Shown piece after piece: positions 38,063 to 49,948 of a DNA stretch of 64,000 bases. The position numbers and the translations under genes were made by a program. The DNA lies in assembly GCA_033439795.1 (NCBI GenBank), contig JAUTDP010000004.1, forward strand, positions 3,720,001 through 3,784,000, in the 5' to 3' direction. Each line of letters starts with the position of its first letter. Positions within the stretch are counted from its first letter, which is position 1. The DNA comes from Sordaria brevicollis. Taxonomy: Eukaryota > Ascomycota > Sordariomycetes > Sordariales > Sordariaceae. The notes below the pieces were generated by a model. The model was not told where the DNA came from. It did not search any database and was given only the letters and a program-made list of their open reading frames with translations.

Positions 38063-39814
38063 ATGGCCGGATTCCTGATCCCGCCGTGGTACAAGCCCTA
38101 CGAGCCTACGGAAAGCGACCTCATCTTGGCGACGTTCGTCTGGGGCTTCACCTTCGCCCTTTCCATCTGCGTGCTCGCCAAGGGAATCAAGCAGACACAC
38201 CGATGCTTCCGACGTTGCCACTTCTGGAACCCGTATATCATCATGGTCTGGGTAGAGTGGGCATCGTGTCTCGGTGTCGCTGCCAGCAGCTGGCTATTCC
38301 TGAGGGGTGTCATTCAGCCAAGGTACGTTTTGACTACACAGGAATGTCTGTTGACCCAAAGCTTTGTTGTTAACGCGCTGAACCAAGTGTTACTGACATA
38401 GAATATGGCACGATAAAGCTTTTGGTACTTCTTGACGCTGAGTAAGTCACATCCGCAACATGTCATTGGTATATGAGTCTTGATATCATGAAGACAAGCG
38501 TTAACGTATTACTCGCTATCTATCTATTCATCAGTTATGACATGGACCATCAAGGTGCGCAATCTTAGTCCCTCATAATCTTCTCTCCCCCTCAAACAAC
38601 CATTGACTGACCGTCGCCACATTGCAAAAGACTCAATGTCTGATGCAAATTCTCACAAATCGAATATCACTCATCCTTTACAACCCCGAAAAGGCCCGAA
38701 AACTCAAAATCTACGTCTTCCTGGCCATTGCTGTCATCAATGTCAGCGTCTTCATCGTTTGGATCCCCGCTCGTCTTCAGCTGAGCGAGAAGTGGATCAT
38801 CGTCAACGCAGTCTGGGACCGATTCGAAAAGGTCCTATTCATAGCCGTTGATGGCGGCCTCAACTACTACTTCATGTGGCTTATCAAGTCGAAACTGGTT
38901 GCCAATGGGCTGACCAAGTACAGACTTGTGTACAGATTCAATCTGTTCATGGTCTTTATCTCACTTTCGCTTGATGTAAGCATTCTTCGCTTGTTCGTGT
39001 ACATGTGCTGCTTGGACTAACCAACACCATCTGATATTAGGTCATAATTATCGGTCTCATGTCTCTCCGCAACGATGCGCTTTACGTCCAAGTTCATCCT
39101 CTGACCTACATGGCCAAACTTTACATCGAGATGAACATCGCCGAATTCCTCGGAAAGATCCTTAAGCAATCTAATCGGCGACACAGTTCGTTCTCGCTGT
39201 CCAACAACTTCCGCACCCCCGCCACGTGCAATAGCTGGCATCCCGATCTTGAAGCAAACGACAGCCCGCGCGACTACATCTTCAACCGCGAATGGCGGGA
39301 CTCCTTACAGCAACATGACAAGCCATCTGGCGGTCAAATGCACCCGCTCAATATGGATGTTTTATCGCACAGAGATTGGGATCATGATACGGAGAAATGG
39401 GGTGAGATTCATGGGGCGGGGTCGTACGATGTCTGCACGGAAGGCGAAGACGAAGTAGGAGAGCCATCAACGCCAAGCGAAGTTCACATCAAAGATGCGC
39501 CATGGCCAGCAGTGGAGGTTAAAAGGCGATCAAGTAGTGTGACGAGTTCGGAGGAAAAGAGACCCAAGAGACAGGTTCGACCAACAATACAACGCGAAGC
39601 AACCTGTGCCGCCTACGATAACAACGAAAGGGACGGCAATCACGGAGAAAATCGTGGATGCGGGCACTATCCCGGTCGTGTCCCCGGTCAAGACCGTAGG
39701 AATCCGAGGCAAAAACGGGATAGTGGTGTAGAAACGGACTTCGAAACGGACGAACTGATGCAAGGAACGAGCCCCAAGACGAAAAACTTCAGTGAACGTG
39801 AAGACGGAGGATGA
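38063..39814 (+). CDS. Uncharacterised fungal multi-spanning (about seven-helix) membrane protein
   Basis: Five exons: 38063-38322, 38419-38441, 38535-38554, 38631-38975 and 39041-39814, 473 aa. Exons 2 and 3 are only 23 and 20 nt; together they supply FWYFLTL then MTWTIK and restore the frame. Donors are GTACGT, GTAAGT, GTGCGC and GTAAGC; the acceptor of exon 2 is an atypical AAAG. About seven hydrophobic segments: residues about 19-38, 57-80, 88-105, 126-146, 172-192, 205-230 and a weaker one near 245-262. Then comes a hydrophilic C-terminal tail of about 200 aa, rich in charged residues, probably cytoplasmic. The topology resembles fungal seven-helix proteins, but no GPCR or PTH11 signature (such as a CFEM domain) is present. 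I know of no function. Start chosen at 38063 because upstream in-frame sequence lacks hydrophobic or conserved character. Confidence 0.75.
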
Positions 39815-41763
39815 CAATGACTTCAAAGGACTTAGCCAAGCACAATCTAGAAGCTTAAAAGCCATACACAGTACTGTATGTAAGCTCAGATTGAACTGGA
39901 TTCGCGAGGGGGGAGGGTTCAATGAAGATTCTGCGTCAATGACGACTGGTTATTCGACTTCCGACTGAAGCACATATCCGGAACTATGACGTCGACGCAA
40001 GAAAGCGCAAATGTGTTGAAACACCGAACCCCAGACGCCTCGAGGCATTTGCACGATTATCGCCAAGTCCTCATCTTGTCTGTCGCCGCCCCGTATTTCT
40101 TGTACAATGGTAGTTCCCGCGGGAACATCATACCAAGTACTTGATGGTTGACAGTTCACTCCTACAACGTTACCAACAGCCGTCAAACTCGCAATTGCTT
40201 GTGCTACTACAGCACAAAACCTGCACAATTATCACGGTTTCTTGACACATGGGTGACTCCATTCAGATACTATCAAGCGGCCGAGGGTCACTGAGGCCAT
40301 TGTGGGGAGCTTCTCCACAAGGGGTCAACAGCTCAACTCTCGATGGTGTCACTTTTAAACCTCAGGCGCGTACAAAGCGTGGCACATGTTTTTGTCACTA
40401 CATGGTACCTATCTTACGGTATACCAACTCCTCGTCAACTTTCCTTTGTGTGCCCTGCAACGAATATTTCAGATCACTTGGTTCACTTGTTGATTTACAC
40501 ATTGTGGCAGCGAAAAGGTTTGCCTTTTTTGGTATCAATGTCGGAAAGTGTGGTAAAGGAGCTGGCGGATCTGAGAACATATTCAGGGAACTCGGGGGAA
40601 AATTAGGAGGGAAAAGCGAAAATTGCCAAGTTGAAAGTGAGCCTGGGCTCCGCTTGGCCAGGGGCGTCGCGAGTGATTCTGAGGATGTCATTCGCATTCG
40701 GATTATTCAAGATAGCTTCAAAATACCAAACACTTGGTAATGGACGGTCTAGACGTTGTGCAAATCTCCTTTGCCACTTTGATGTCTCTCACTGAAGCGA
40801 GGTCCAAATCCCGCAAGACGGCCCTTGTGGTATTGACCGAACCTTCCACACTGACTCGGACAAGTATCAGATGGTGCTCGTCAAGAAAAAGCTTAGCTCG
40901 GTAGTAAATTTAGCAAACCCTGAATCAAAACAGCACATGGCATGAAGGGGTCCAGAATGGCCTTTTTCGCATTTCACGTGTCAGCTGTGTAGATCTGATA
41001 TACAATTGCAGGCACGCGTTCTGGCATTCCACTGACATCAGTCCGCCCTCATTCCATCACCCTCTCTCTTGTTCGGAGGAAGCTTTCCAAGCCAAGCTTC
41101 GATGTCTGTCTTCTATCTCATTTCCATTCCATCGCCGCCGAGGGGAGGAGCGCGTGTTAGAATGTGCTACCGTGCCGGCGTCACGGGTATCACGTCGTTG
41201 GCAGGAACAACGTGGTATCGAGACTCGAACAGAAGAGGGGGGCTTCAGGTTTGCGAAAACGAACTCGAATTCACTTCAATCCACGTGAATAAGAGAACCC
41301 ATCACGAAGAGTAAATCAGACTGAGGAGCAACGTCAGAGTGGAGGTTTAAATCTCGGACGACCCGCCATCACCGTACCTTCCTCGACCGGACCAAATCCC
41401 AGGCTGCAACTTCCCTTAAGTACTTGTATTCCATCCATCCCAACCTACCTCTACCTAGTCACACCTTCCGCTCCTTCCAAATTAGAGACCCGTTGCTAGA
41501 TAAGCCGCAAAATTCTGCCTCTCCCGTCCGCCTCTCCTTTCCAAGACGGGACCTTCATCCCCTTCACTGCAGTGGCGGTTGCCCAATTCCGATCTCTTCC
41601 ACGGTCCTCTTAGGGTTGAGACCCCGTCTCCTTCTTCGTCCTTCGTCCTCCGTCCTCCGTCCTCCGTCCTCCGTCACCACCAACTCACTTTCTTCCCATA
41701 CCAGCAAAAAATCACCGCGACAGTCGATCATTGTTCGAGCGCGCAGTCACCCCTTCCGCGAAG
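39815..41763. other. Intergenic DNA, chitinase upstream region
   Basis: About 1.95 kb, normal composition. An open frame at 40249-40740 has no recognisable domain. The right end (about 41400-41763) is C/T-rich and probably the chitinase 5' UTR. No RNA gene recognised. Confidence 0.5.
41637..41675. repeat. 7-bp tandem repeat (CGTCCTC) in the chitinase leader
   Basis: About five and a half copies of CGTCCTC/CGTCCTT, ending about 90 bp before the chitinase ATG. It is pyrimidine-rich and may be polymorphic in length. Confidence 0.8.
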
Positions 41764-43427
41764 ATGAACTTGGCTTCGAAGGTCGTCGCGCTGTTTGCGC
41801 TCGCCGGCTCGATGCCCGGCGCTCTTGCAGGTTTCTCGCCGAATTCTAACGGAAACATCGCCATCTACTGGGGTATGCCGCTTCTCTCAACCGGCAAGAC
41901 GCTTGATTTCCTCGAGTAATCGAGGGCAGGGTGCAGAAAGTGAGCTAACCATGGCATTACTTCTCACGAAACAGGCCAGAACTCTGTCAACCTAGCCGGC
42001 GCTCAGCAGCGCCTTGGTGCCTACTGCCAGGGTACGTATCTCAAATCCTTCGATTCTGGATCAGATTTGAGCCGAAGCGCATCAGCTTCCTATCAGTTTG
42101 ACCTTCCTATCAGTTTGACTAACTGCGAAAAAAAAAAAAAAAAAAATTATAGACACCAATGTCAACACGATCCCTGTGGCCTTTCTGATGAATCTTTCGA
42201 ATCCTGTGCTCAACTTTGCGAATGCTGGTGATAACTGCACCACCTTCCCTGGTACCGAACTGTACAGATGCCCGCAGCTTGAGTGAGTTTCCTACTCTCA
42301 CGGTCCACTCTACCATTACAGGAAAACCAAAAAGCTAACCGCCATTCCAAACACACAGGGAGGACATCAAGACCTGCCAGTCTCTCGGAAAATCCATTCT
42401 TCTCTCCATCGGCGGCGCTACATACGCCGAGGGCGGCCCCAGTTCCGTGGACGAGGCAATCACCGCGGCCGACCGTGTCTGGGCCATGTTTGGTCCCGTC
42501 TCGAGCAGTTCCGGAAACCGCCCCTTCGGCACCGCTGTCATCGATGGTTTCGATTTCGACTTCGAGTCAAGCGTGCATAACATGCTGCCGTTTGCCACTC
42601 GTCTTCGCTCCCTCATGGACTCGGCCACTGCCACCACCGGCAGGAAATACTTGTTGAGCTCGGCGCCGCAATGCCCCTTTCCCGATGTCGCTAATGACGA
42701 GCTTCTGCGCAACGTGGCATTCGACTTTGTCTCGGTCCAGTTCTACAACAACTACTGCGGTGTTCATACCTTCCAGATCGGCGCAACCAGCCAGAACTTC
42801 TTCAACTTCGACACTTGGGACAACTGGGCCAAGACTGTCAGCAAGAACAAGGACGTCAAGATTCTTGTTGGCGTCCCGGGTAGCCCGACAGCTGCAGGCA
42901 TAGGATATGTGGCTGGTGGCCAGTTGGCGAACGTCATCAAGTATTCGCAGACCTTTTCCAGCTTTGGTGGCGTCATGATGTGGGACATGAGTCAGGTCTA
43001 TCGCAATACCGGCTTTCTCGACAGCGTCGTCACGGCTTTGGGAGTTACTGGCGGAAACAATGGAGGCTCTGCCCCGATCGATTCGACTACCGCGGCCTCT
43101 ACTTCCACCACGACCGATGCGACTACCAGTGTGCCCGTTCCTACTACGACTCCTTCGGCTACCGTGGTGCACACTGCCACTAACTGGGTTACCGTTACGA
43201 TCTGGACTACTGCCACGGTCAACAACTGCTCGGGCGCGCCTTACGAGGGCACCTCGACCAAGAGTTCGTCGACTCAGAGCACAACGGCTCCCTCTACCCC
43301 CACACAGCCTGCTGGAGTTGTCAACCAGTGGGGACAATGCGGCGGCATTGGCTATACGGGCCCTACTTCCTGTCGGGCTCCCTATACCTGTGTCAAACTC
43401 GGTGACTGGTGGTCGCATTGCAATTGA
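41764..43427 (+). CDS. Secreted class III GH18 chitinase with C-terminal CBM1
   Basis: Four exons: 41764-41872, 41975-42031, 42153-42282 and 42359-43427, 454 aa. Donors GTATGC, GTACGT, GTGAGT; acceptors CAG, TAG, CAG; all phases join. Signal peptide residues 1-22 (ends ALA). The GH18 fold covers about 25-320: the first strand reads NIAIYWGQNS, SIGG lies in the third block, and the catalytic DGFDFDFE is at 161-168 with Glu168 as acid/base, all essential Asp present. A Ser/Thr-rich, likely O-glycosylated linker (about 325-415) leads to a family 1 carbohydrate-binding module (about 421-454: [12 protein letters not shown] with four Cys and aromatic WW near the end). The enzyme hydrolyses beta-1,4-N-acetylglucosamine chains outside the cell by retaining, substrate-assisted catalysis. 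A role in wall remodelling or in degrading external chitin cannot be told apart here. The gene is intact. Confidence 0.95.
42086..42146. repeat. 17-bp tandem duplication and A19 tract in chitinase intron 2
   Basis: CTTCCTATCAGTTTGAC is exactly duplicated (42086-42102, 42103-42119). An uninterrupted run of 19 A follows at 42128-42146, only 6 bases before exon 3. Intron 2 is 121 nt. The poly-A replaces the usual pyrimidine stretch ahead of the acceptor TAG. Confidence 0.85.
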
Positions 43428-45284
43428 GCGTCAAGTGACCCGGTTCTCCTTCTCAGGCTCTCAGCGGGGTGAATAGTCGACACTGTGGATTGAGCGCATG
43501 AAGTTTCTTTCCATGTCTGGTTGATATCGTCGGTTCTTGAAGGATATTTTCCTCGCACATATTCGGCCCTTTCACCATCTGTCTCTTTATATTGTTGTAC
43601 ATAAGTAATTTTCCTTTCTGTTTATTATTTCATCGAGCACTTTTGATAGAGCTCTGAAGTGCCTCTTTGCTTTATTAGAGAAGATCGTTAGCCGAGAATG
43701 CTTGTGCTATATGCTCTTATACTCTGGTTCTTGCTTTCCTTGCTCATAGTGCTAGTGACATTATGTTGTATTCTTTCGATATTACCTGGTAGATCTCGCC
43801 ATGTGGGAGCGAACAGGCCATGTCACAATAAGAGCTTATTATGACGACGGTTGATGCATATTCCTGACGTCTATTTAGCCTACGCTACATGTTTCATTTT
43901 GAAAATCCAGTGATTGTTCCAGCATGGTACCGAATCATGCCAGTACGCAAGCCTTCCCGTTCTAGGCGACGGAACTCTGATTGATTAAGCGTAGCAGATG
44001 GTGATCTCCCCAAGACACGCGGAGAAGTCTATTCCGCGTCTCTTTCCATCAAATCTGTTGCCTTTGATTGATGGGAACTTAATGCCTGCGATTGCGTGCC
44101 GCAACCTTAACCATGAACTCACTTCAATGGTCGGACACCTAACCCAAGTTTTTACACCCGAACGAAGAATAAGCCCAACAACCCTAGCATGAAGCTTACG
44201 ACTACCTCACTTTGTGCCGTTACAGCCACCCCGCGTTTCCCCGGACTTTTGTAGCAACAGTAACAATGGTCTAGACCCTCAGACCTCGAGCAACGCTGAA
44301 CTTGGCAAGAGCGGAATGCTACCAGGTTATGGTCGATTTGCCGGTGGAAAGGTGATCCAAGGCTCGAGTGCCGGACGAAATGATGCTCGTACGGACTTTC
44401 TTCCGCTAAGCTGTGCTTCTACTAAGGGCAGTGGACGATGAGATCAACCAACAACCCAGTTTGCTGTTGTGGTCACTAAGCATACAACGATGCAGATTTG
44501 CAAAGCAATTGTCTAACCAGGCTCATGGCTCAGAGAACGCGGAAAATAAGTATACAGAATCAGATCGCAACACGGGAAGTATAGTGAGTGCAATAAACCA
44601 AGAAGCGGCCGGTGCCCGACTACCCGCAGAACGAAGCATCACGACATACATTCAACCGATCCCATCACCTCGGTCGCAATGCGGTTCGATATTCCATATC
44701 GTTCGTCTCATATTGAGCATCACTACTAACTTACCTGGCTTCAGGGAAGGTAAATGACGCGGACACGGAAGCAGTGCCAATCTAACTTACCCCGGAGTTC
44801 CCGATAGAGCACGTTCGTTTATTGGGGAGGACGGGCGGCCGGTGATTACTTCAACCACTCCAGATTGTGTTCCGCGCGCGCATGAACATCACTTGCTCAA
44901 CGCACTCGACATCGTGAGTGATGATGGCGCATAGGATAGACACAATGGAAGGAAATGTAAGGTGAAGGGAGAGGATTGCCGGCTCAAACACCGAACCGAG
45001 AATAACAACAACAAACGGGAATGACTACCCCTTTTGGCATTGTTGCACCGACATTTTCTTCTGCCTTGCTCTGCCCGGTTGACGAATCTCCTCACTCCAA
45101 CCCTCGAAGTAACGAGGCAGGTAGGTAAAGCCACCCTACCATGGTCCTAAAGAACTGGAATGTGATATGATGGTCCCGCCATTGTCTAGAAGTCGGTAGG
45201 TAAAGGGGCCGGACATCGCACAACAGACAGACCTCTGCTCTCACAAATCTGAAGGGGGACGAGAGACTCACCTTCCCGAGAAAG
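43428..45284. other. Intergenic DNA, no gene seen
   Basis: About 1.86 kb of normal composition downstream of the chitinase. Small open frames are present, none with recognisable features. Confidence 0.5.
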
Positions 45285-45290
45285 TATAAT
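45285..45290 (+). promoter_or_regulatory. TATA-like box of the proline-rich protein gene
   Basis: TATAAT 151 bp upstream of the ATG at 45441, followed by a CT- and CA-rich leader of about 120 bp. Typical spacing for a well-expressed fungal gene. Confidence 0.5.
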
Positions 45291-45440
45291 AACCCCCTTC
45301 ATCCACTCTCCTGAACGACAAGAATCTTCCTTCAGCAGCAGACAGACTCAAGCTCATCAAGCCCAAGCAAGTCTCCTTCTCCAGATACCAGCCTACGCAC
45401 TCACAACCTCCAAAAAACACTTATCAACAGTCAATTCAAA

Positions 45441-45980
45441 ATGACTCGCATCCTCCTCACCCTCCTCGCCACGGCCGCCGCCTTCCAAGCCGCCCTCGCC
45501 GCTCCCGTGGCTCAAGCCGGCAACAAACCAACCGGCACCGGCAGCGCCCCGGCCTTACCTCCCAAGCCCACTCGTCCTCCCAAGCCAACCGTCACCTACT
45601 CCCACCCTCCGAAACCGACAGTCACGCACTCGGCCCCCTCCCTTCCTCCCCTCCCACCCAAGCCGACTGGCACACTTCCGGTCCCGAGCTTGCCCCCTAA
45701 GCCGACGGTTACTAAATCGATCCCGGTCCCGCCTAAGCCAACTGTTACCGCCTCTGTTCCGGTCCCGCCCAAGCCAACGATTACTAAATCGGTTCCGGTC
45801 CCACCTAAGCCAACTGTTACGGGCTCAGTTCCGGTTCCGCCTAAGCCAACCGTTACCGCCTCTGTTCCGGTTCCGCCTAAGCCGACCGTCACTGGGAAGC
45901 CACCGAAGCCTAGCCACAGCACGGTTACGGGAAAGCCGCCTAAGCCGACGGCTACTAAGCCTCCTAAGCATGATGACTAA
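45441..45980 (+). CDS. Secreted proline-rich repeat protein
   Basis: Single exon, 179 aa. Residues 1-20 are a signal peptide (ends AALA). The mature part is almost wholly Pro, Lys, Thr, Val and Ser. Five tandem 12-residue repeats of the form S(V/I)PVPPKPT(V/I)T(A/K/G) occupy residues 93-152 (45717-45896), flanked by degenerate PPKPTVT units on both sides; the C-terminus is KPPKHDD. No Cys, no GPI tail and no catalytic domain. The composition suggests an extended polyproline-II, wall- or surface-associated polypeptide, perhaps O-glycosylated on Thr/Ser; this is inference. Codons of the repeats vary at third positions, so the repeats are not a recent DNA expansion. The PPKPT sequence could recruit ligands, but none can be named. 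Confidence 0.85.
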   Translation: MTRILLTLLATAAAFQAALAAPVAQAGNKPTGTGSAPALPPKPTRPPKPTVTYSHPPKPTVTHSAPSLPPLPPKPTGTLPVPSLPPKPTVTKSIPVPPKPTVTASVPVPPKPTITKSVPVPPKPTVTGSVPVPPKPTVTASVPVPPKPTVTGKPPKPSHSTVTGKPPKPTATKPPKHDD

Positions 45981-46888
45981 GTGGGAAATGTACTGTTGAG
46001 AGGGGAACGTCTCCAGTTACGATGGGATGTCGTGTGCGAGGATCACGAAGGGACGTGGAGAGAACAGAGGATGGTTAGTTGGGGGGACTTCATGAGACTT
46101 GAGGCTTGGAGACTCGATGAAAATTACGTGGTTCGGTGGATGCAGGATTAGGAGGGACGAACGGTCAAGAAAGTGTCTTCGACATCGAATGTCCATTGTC
46201 GGTTCCATTCCGGTATGGTACATGGGGGATGTATCGGGCGCCAACCGTAGTGGATGGCAGTGGAGGTATTGTCAATTCGAGCTGTTGATCTGGTCTTTGC
46301 GGCATTTTCTGTTGTCCCAAATTGCCAAGTTGTTCGTTCGGTCGGTCTTCTCTGGATTCAAGGTTCGCTTCTAGGGAGGAACTGTTTCTTGCAATTGAAC
46401 TTCGGTTACCGTGTGAAATTTTTTTATTTTTCCTTATCGAAAGCCACGGCTTGGTGTGATGAACCTGCATCAATAACCGAGAGAAGGAGGCAGCCACCTT
46501 CTGAGATTCAGCCTCACGATTCTCCATAACAAATAAATGCAACCGGCTTTCGAAAATATCGGGTTTCATGTTTTGTGTTCACATGACTGTCGAGCGTCGT
46601 TACCCGAGATTTGATACCGAACCGCTGGTTCAGCAGGTCACGAGATGAAGGCCCAAGCTCGTTTGAATTATGCGCTCGTTGAATCTTGTCGGGAAGCCAA
46701 TGATGAGATCGTTCTTGGGAGAGTGGGTTATCCAGAGATAATCCGTTGTACATGGGATGGATGAGAATCAAAAGGACGGGCTTACAAAGTCGTCGTCATT
46801 GAATATTATGACCTGAAGGCCCATCTGCATTGTGGACCCTAACCCTCACTTGTCACGATTTAGGCCTTGTAAAAATGGGGTGGAGCTC
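45981..46888. other. Intergenic DNA up to the Harbinger element
   Basis: About 0.9 kb, normal composition with CA and TG present. 3' region of the proline-rich gene and further non-coding DNA. No gene supported. Confidence 0.5.
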
Positions 46889-46891
46889 TTA
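46889..46891. repeat. TTA target site of the Harbinger element
   Basis: TTA immediately precedes GGGCCCATTCGG. PIF/Harbinger elements duplicate a 3-bp TTA/TWA target. The second copy was not found in the window. Confidence 0.6.
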
Positions 46892-47419
46892 GGGCCCATT
46901 CGGTAGCGGACTGCTTGCTCCAGTAGTATGGACTTCTGCCCGGTTTTTCCCTACTAAGACGAATTTCCGAGCTCGTTAAATTGGTTTTGGTAGCAATTGT
47001 GTGGAGAAAATAATTAAACAATTCGGACTACTCGAAATCGACTCCGCTTTTTTATACCTTACCAAAATAATCTAAAACTGGGCCATAATTTTCTATATTG
47101 AGTATAACGTCGTAAAATTCTACCGTTTTCTTAATATTAAACTACCGCTAACCGTATTATTAAAATCCGGGTAATATAACCTATTGTAAATAGTTTTATT
47201 AATACTTCGTACGTAATAACTTTACGCCTACCGACGACGTATTTAAATAACGATAGTATTATATATCCTTATTATTACCGTAACTATATTACCTTTATAT
47301 ATACTACCTATATAATAATCCGTATTATATTTTAAAATAAAAAAAATCGAAATATTATACACCCGGGTAATCCTACCGCGGTTCGAAAAATTGTAAATAA
47401 CTTCTATTATAAATTAATA

Positions 47420-48360
47420 ATGCAATTTAAAAATTATTTTAGGATAGACCGACTTACTTTTAATACCTTCGTAATTTAATTAAAAAAATATACTAATTTG
47501 AAACTAATTCGCTATTAAACGCTAGAATAAAAATTTATAATTATTCTTTAAATATTCGGTACGGCTTAATTTTAAAGAGAAGCGTCGTATAAATTTAATA
47601 TTAATTTAAATTCGGTCAATATTATTATATAAAATATATTAGACCGGTTATATATTTTATATAAAGTTATTATCTACTTTCTAAAAAATAATTATTTAAA
47701 TACTAAAATCGAATTAGACCTTCGGTTTAATATTTTTAACGGTTATATTAGCGCTATCGATAAAATATACATAGCCGTTTATATAAGGAAATCCTAATAA
47801 TAACGGTAGTATAATAAAAATAATAACGTTACGTAAAACGTTTTTACGGTAATAAAATTCGATTATTTATTTTCGTATATATTAACAGGGGCGGAAGGAT
47901 CGATTAACGACGCTATATTATATTCGTAAGCGTTTAATAAATTATTTCGGGTATTAAAGAACCGTTATTATATTATTAATACGGGGTTTAATATTCGGAA
48001 GGGAATTATAATACTTTTTATTAACGTTAAATATTATTTAAAGGATTAGAAAAATAAAGGGAAGAAACCGAAGAACGCAAAGGAATTATATAATTTACGT
48101 TATATTCGTATCCGTATTATTATTGAATATACTTTTAATATTATAAAAAGAATATAGAAAATTATATATATTATACTATTTAAATATAATATTAACCGAT
48201 AAATTAAGATTATTTATATAGTAACCGTATTATATAATTTTATAATATCCCGGCGACCGAAGATAGAATTAATAGAAAAATAAAAAAAGGTAATAAAGGA
48301 AGGGAAATAGCGAATAAGAAGGGTTTTAAAGGGGAAAACGAATTATTAAATCCGTTAATT
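47420..48360 (+). pseudogene. Decayed PIF/Harbinger DDE transposase
   Basis: One plus-strand frame holds the whole DDE core through RIP stops: ISAIDKIYIAVYI with Asp codon 47759-47761, EGSINDAIL with Asp codon 47909-47911, and NLRYIRIRIIIEYTFN with Glu codon 48125-48127. All three positions are in the same frame. The PKNAKELYNLR stretch before the Glu is characteristic of fungal Harbinger transposases (DDE_Tnp_4). Non-functional because of stop codons. Confidence 0.82.
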
Positions 48361-49269
48361 TATTATAATCGCTATTTAGAATTAATATTAGAAATTATTA
48401 TAGAGAAGGAGGGAGAGGAGGGAAATAAGTCTAAATACCGAATTTAATTTTGAATCTAAGTAAAAAAATCGAATAGAATAGAGTACGTAAATAAAAATCA
48501 GAATTATTAGAAAAAATCGAATATATATAAAAAATATAGAATTATTAAATAATTTGAGTATTTATTTAAAATTTAAAAAAAAATATTAGATAATAACGAG
48601 TATATATATAAAAAATTAAAATTATTAAATAATTCGAATATTTAGTAAAAAGATATAAATTTAGTAAATAAATTATTTTATTTACTCTACTCTATTTATT
48701 TATTTATATATAATTACTTTATTTCCTTATTATAACTATTATATTTAATTATATTTATTAAGTTCTCCTCTAAATAATTTAATACCTTTATTATTTCTTA
48801 CGTAATTATTTTGCTAATAAACCTCTTTTAAATATCTTCGATTACTTTCTATAGCGTATTAGCTTTTAAGAATTTTAATATTACTAATAATAACGTCGCC
48901 GTTATTATTAATTAATTTAATATATCCCTATTATTACGGGTAACCTTCTTTTATAGGGTTTTCTTATTTTTAATTAAAACGGGCTCCTTAATAAGGATAG
49001 GAGTGCAATCTAGGTTAATTTCGCGAGCGAATTTTTGCGTAGGAATTTCGCGAATCTTCCTTTTAGGAGTAGGTTTATTTTATCCTCTATTATTATTATT
49101 ATCGTTACCCTTACTACCTTTATTATTAGAATCCTTTTTTTTATTGGAGTTACTATTGCCCGAATTATTATTAACGTCCTCTTCCCCGGTAATATCTTCT
49201 TTATTTCGGTCCTCCTCCCCGTTTTTATCCCCTATTTTGCGAATATAATAACCGGCGGGGTATTCCTTT

Positions 49270-49680
49270 ATAAAAATATCCTTATAAACCTCCTAGTCGC
49301 TTAGTGGGGTAATACGAAGCTAATAATAATTTTTATATTCGGTATTATAACGAATAAAAAATTTATCCTAAATTTCTTCGGAAATAATTAGAATATTAAT
49401 CGCCTAATTATACCCTATATTAAATATTATTATTAATTTCTTTTAAATAACGTAACGACTACGTTTAATATCTTATTTCAATTTAATCGCGTTAATAATT
49501 TATAAATAATACGGCTATTTCTCTTTCGCCCTTTTAAATATATATTCCTAAATTTTATTATATTTTTTTACCTTACTAGATTTAAAATATCCTTTTCTCT
49601 TATATTTACCGAATTATTCCATTATTTAATCGGTTATTTTACGGTTATAAATAATACGTTTAAGTGGGGTAGAAGAAGTG
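49270..49680 (-). pseudogene. Decayed Myb/SANT-like DNA-binding gene of the Harbinger element
   Basis: On the minus strand the reading ends with ISEEI*DKFFIRYNTEYKNYY and then LRITPLSD, echoing the W..Y....P.A...R..PL..Y..L..IF pattern of the Myb_DNA-bind_3 domain found beside Harbinger transposases. Stop codons and substitutions fit RIP. Convergent with the transposase. Confidence 0.6.
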
Positions 49681-49801
49681 CTAGTCGATTACGATTGAAG
49701 AGCCCGCTTACGCTTAGTCCTTATAATACTTTGGGTGGCTTATTGCGATTGGGACTAGGACTGGGTCTAAATTTAGCTCTAAATATATTACGGCTAACTT
49801 T

Positions 49802-49948
49802 ATTAGGTATACTCCAATTAACTACTCTATTAGGTATATTCTAATTAATTATTCTATTAAGTATATTCTAATTAATTACTCTATTGGGTATACTCCAACT
49901 AACTACTTAGCTACTAAGTATATTCTAGTTAATTAATTTACTAAGTAG
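49802..49948. repeat. 27-bp minisatellite, about 5.3 copies
   Basis: Units of the type ATTAGGTATACTCCAATTAA plus seven bases start at 49802, 49829, 49856, 49883 (30 bp) and 49913, then a 9-bp partial unit. Differences between units are mostly RIP-type C/T and G/A. The gypsy LTR begins directly after the partial unit. Confidence 0.85.

Larger units (their letters stand above)
46892..49948 (+). mobile_element. PIF/Harbinger DNA transposon, RIP-mutated, right end not found
   Basis: The left terminus starts GGGCCCATTCGGTAGCGGAC after TTA. The first 80 bp are unmutated, then CA and TG disappear. Inside are a decayed DDE transposase (+, about 47420-48360), a convergent decayed Myb/SANT-like gene (-, about 49270-49680) and a 27-bp minisatellite (49802-49948). 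This two-gene set is the hallmark of PIF/Harbinger. The right terminus may lie beyond the gypsy insertion (49949-61280); no inverted copy of the left end was recognised. Confidence 0.75.

Noticed and set aside
40249..40740. 163-codon open frame upstream of the chitinase
   Set aside because: No signal peptide, domain or conserved pattern, and overlapping frames of similar length exist. Possible but unsupported.
45596..45922. Gly/Val-rich minus-strand frame opposite the proline-rich gene
   Set aside because: A mirror of the repeats; no start context or independent features.
49003..49304. Leu/Ile-rich plus-strand open frames
   Set aside because: They lie antisense to the Myb-like remnant; hydrophobic composition results from reading AT-rich RIP DNA.
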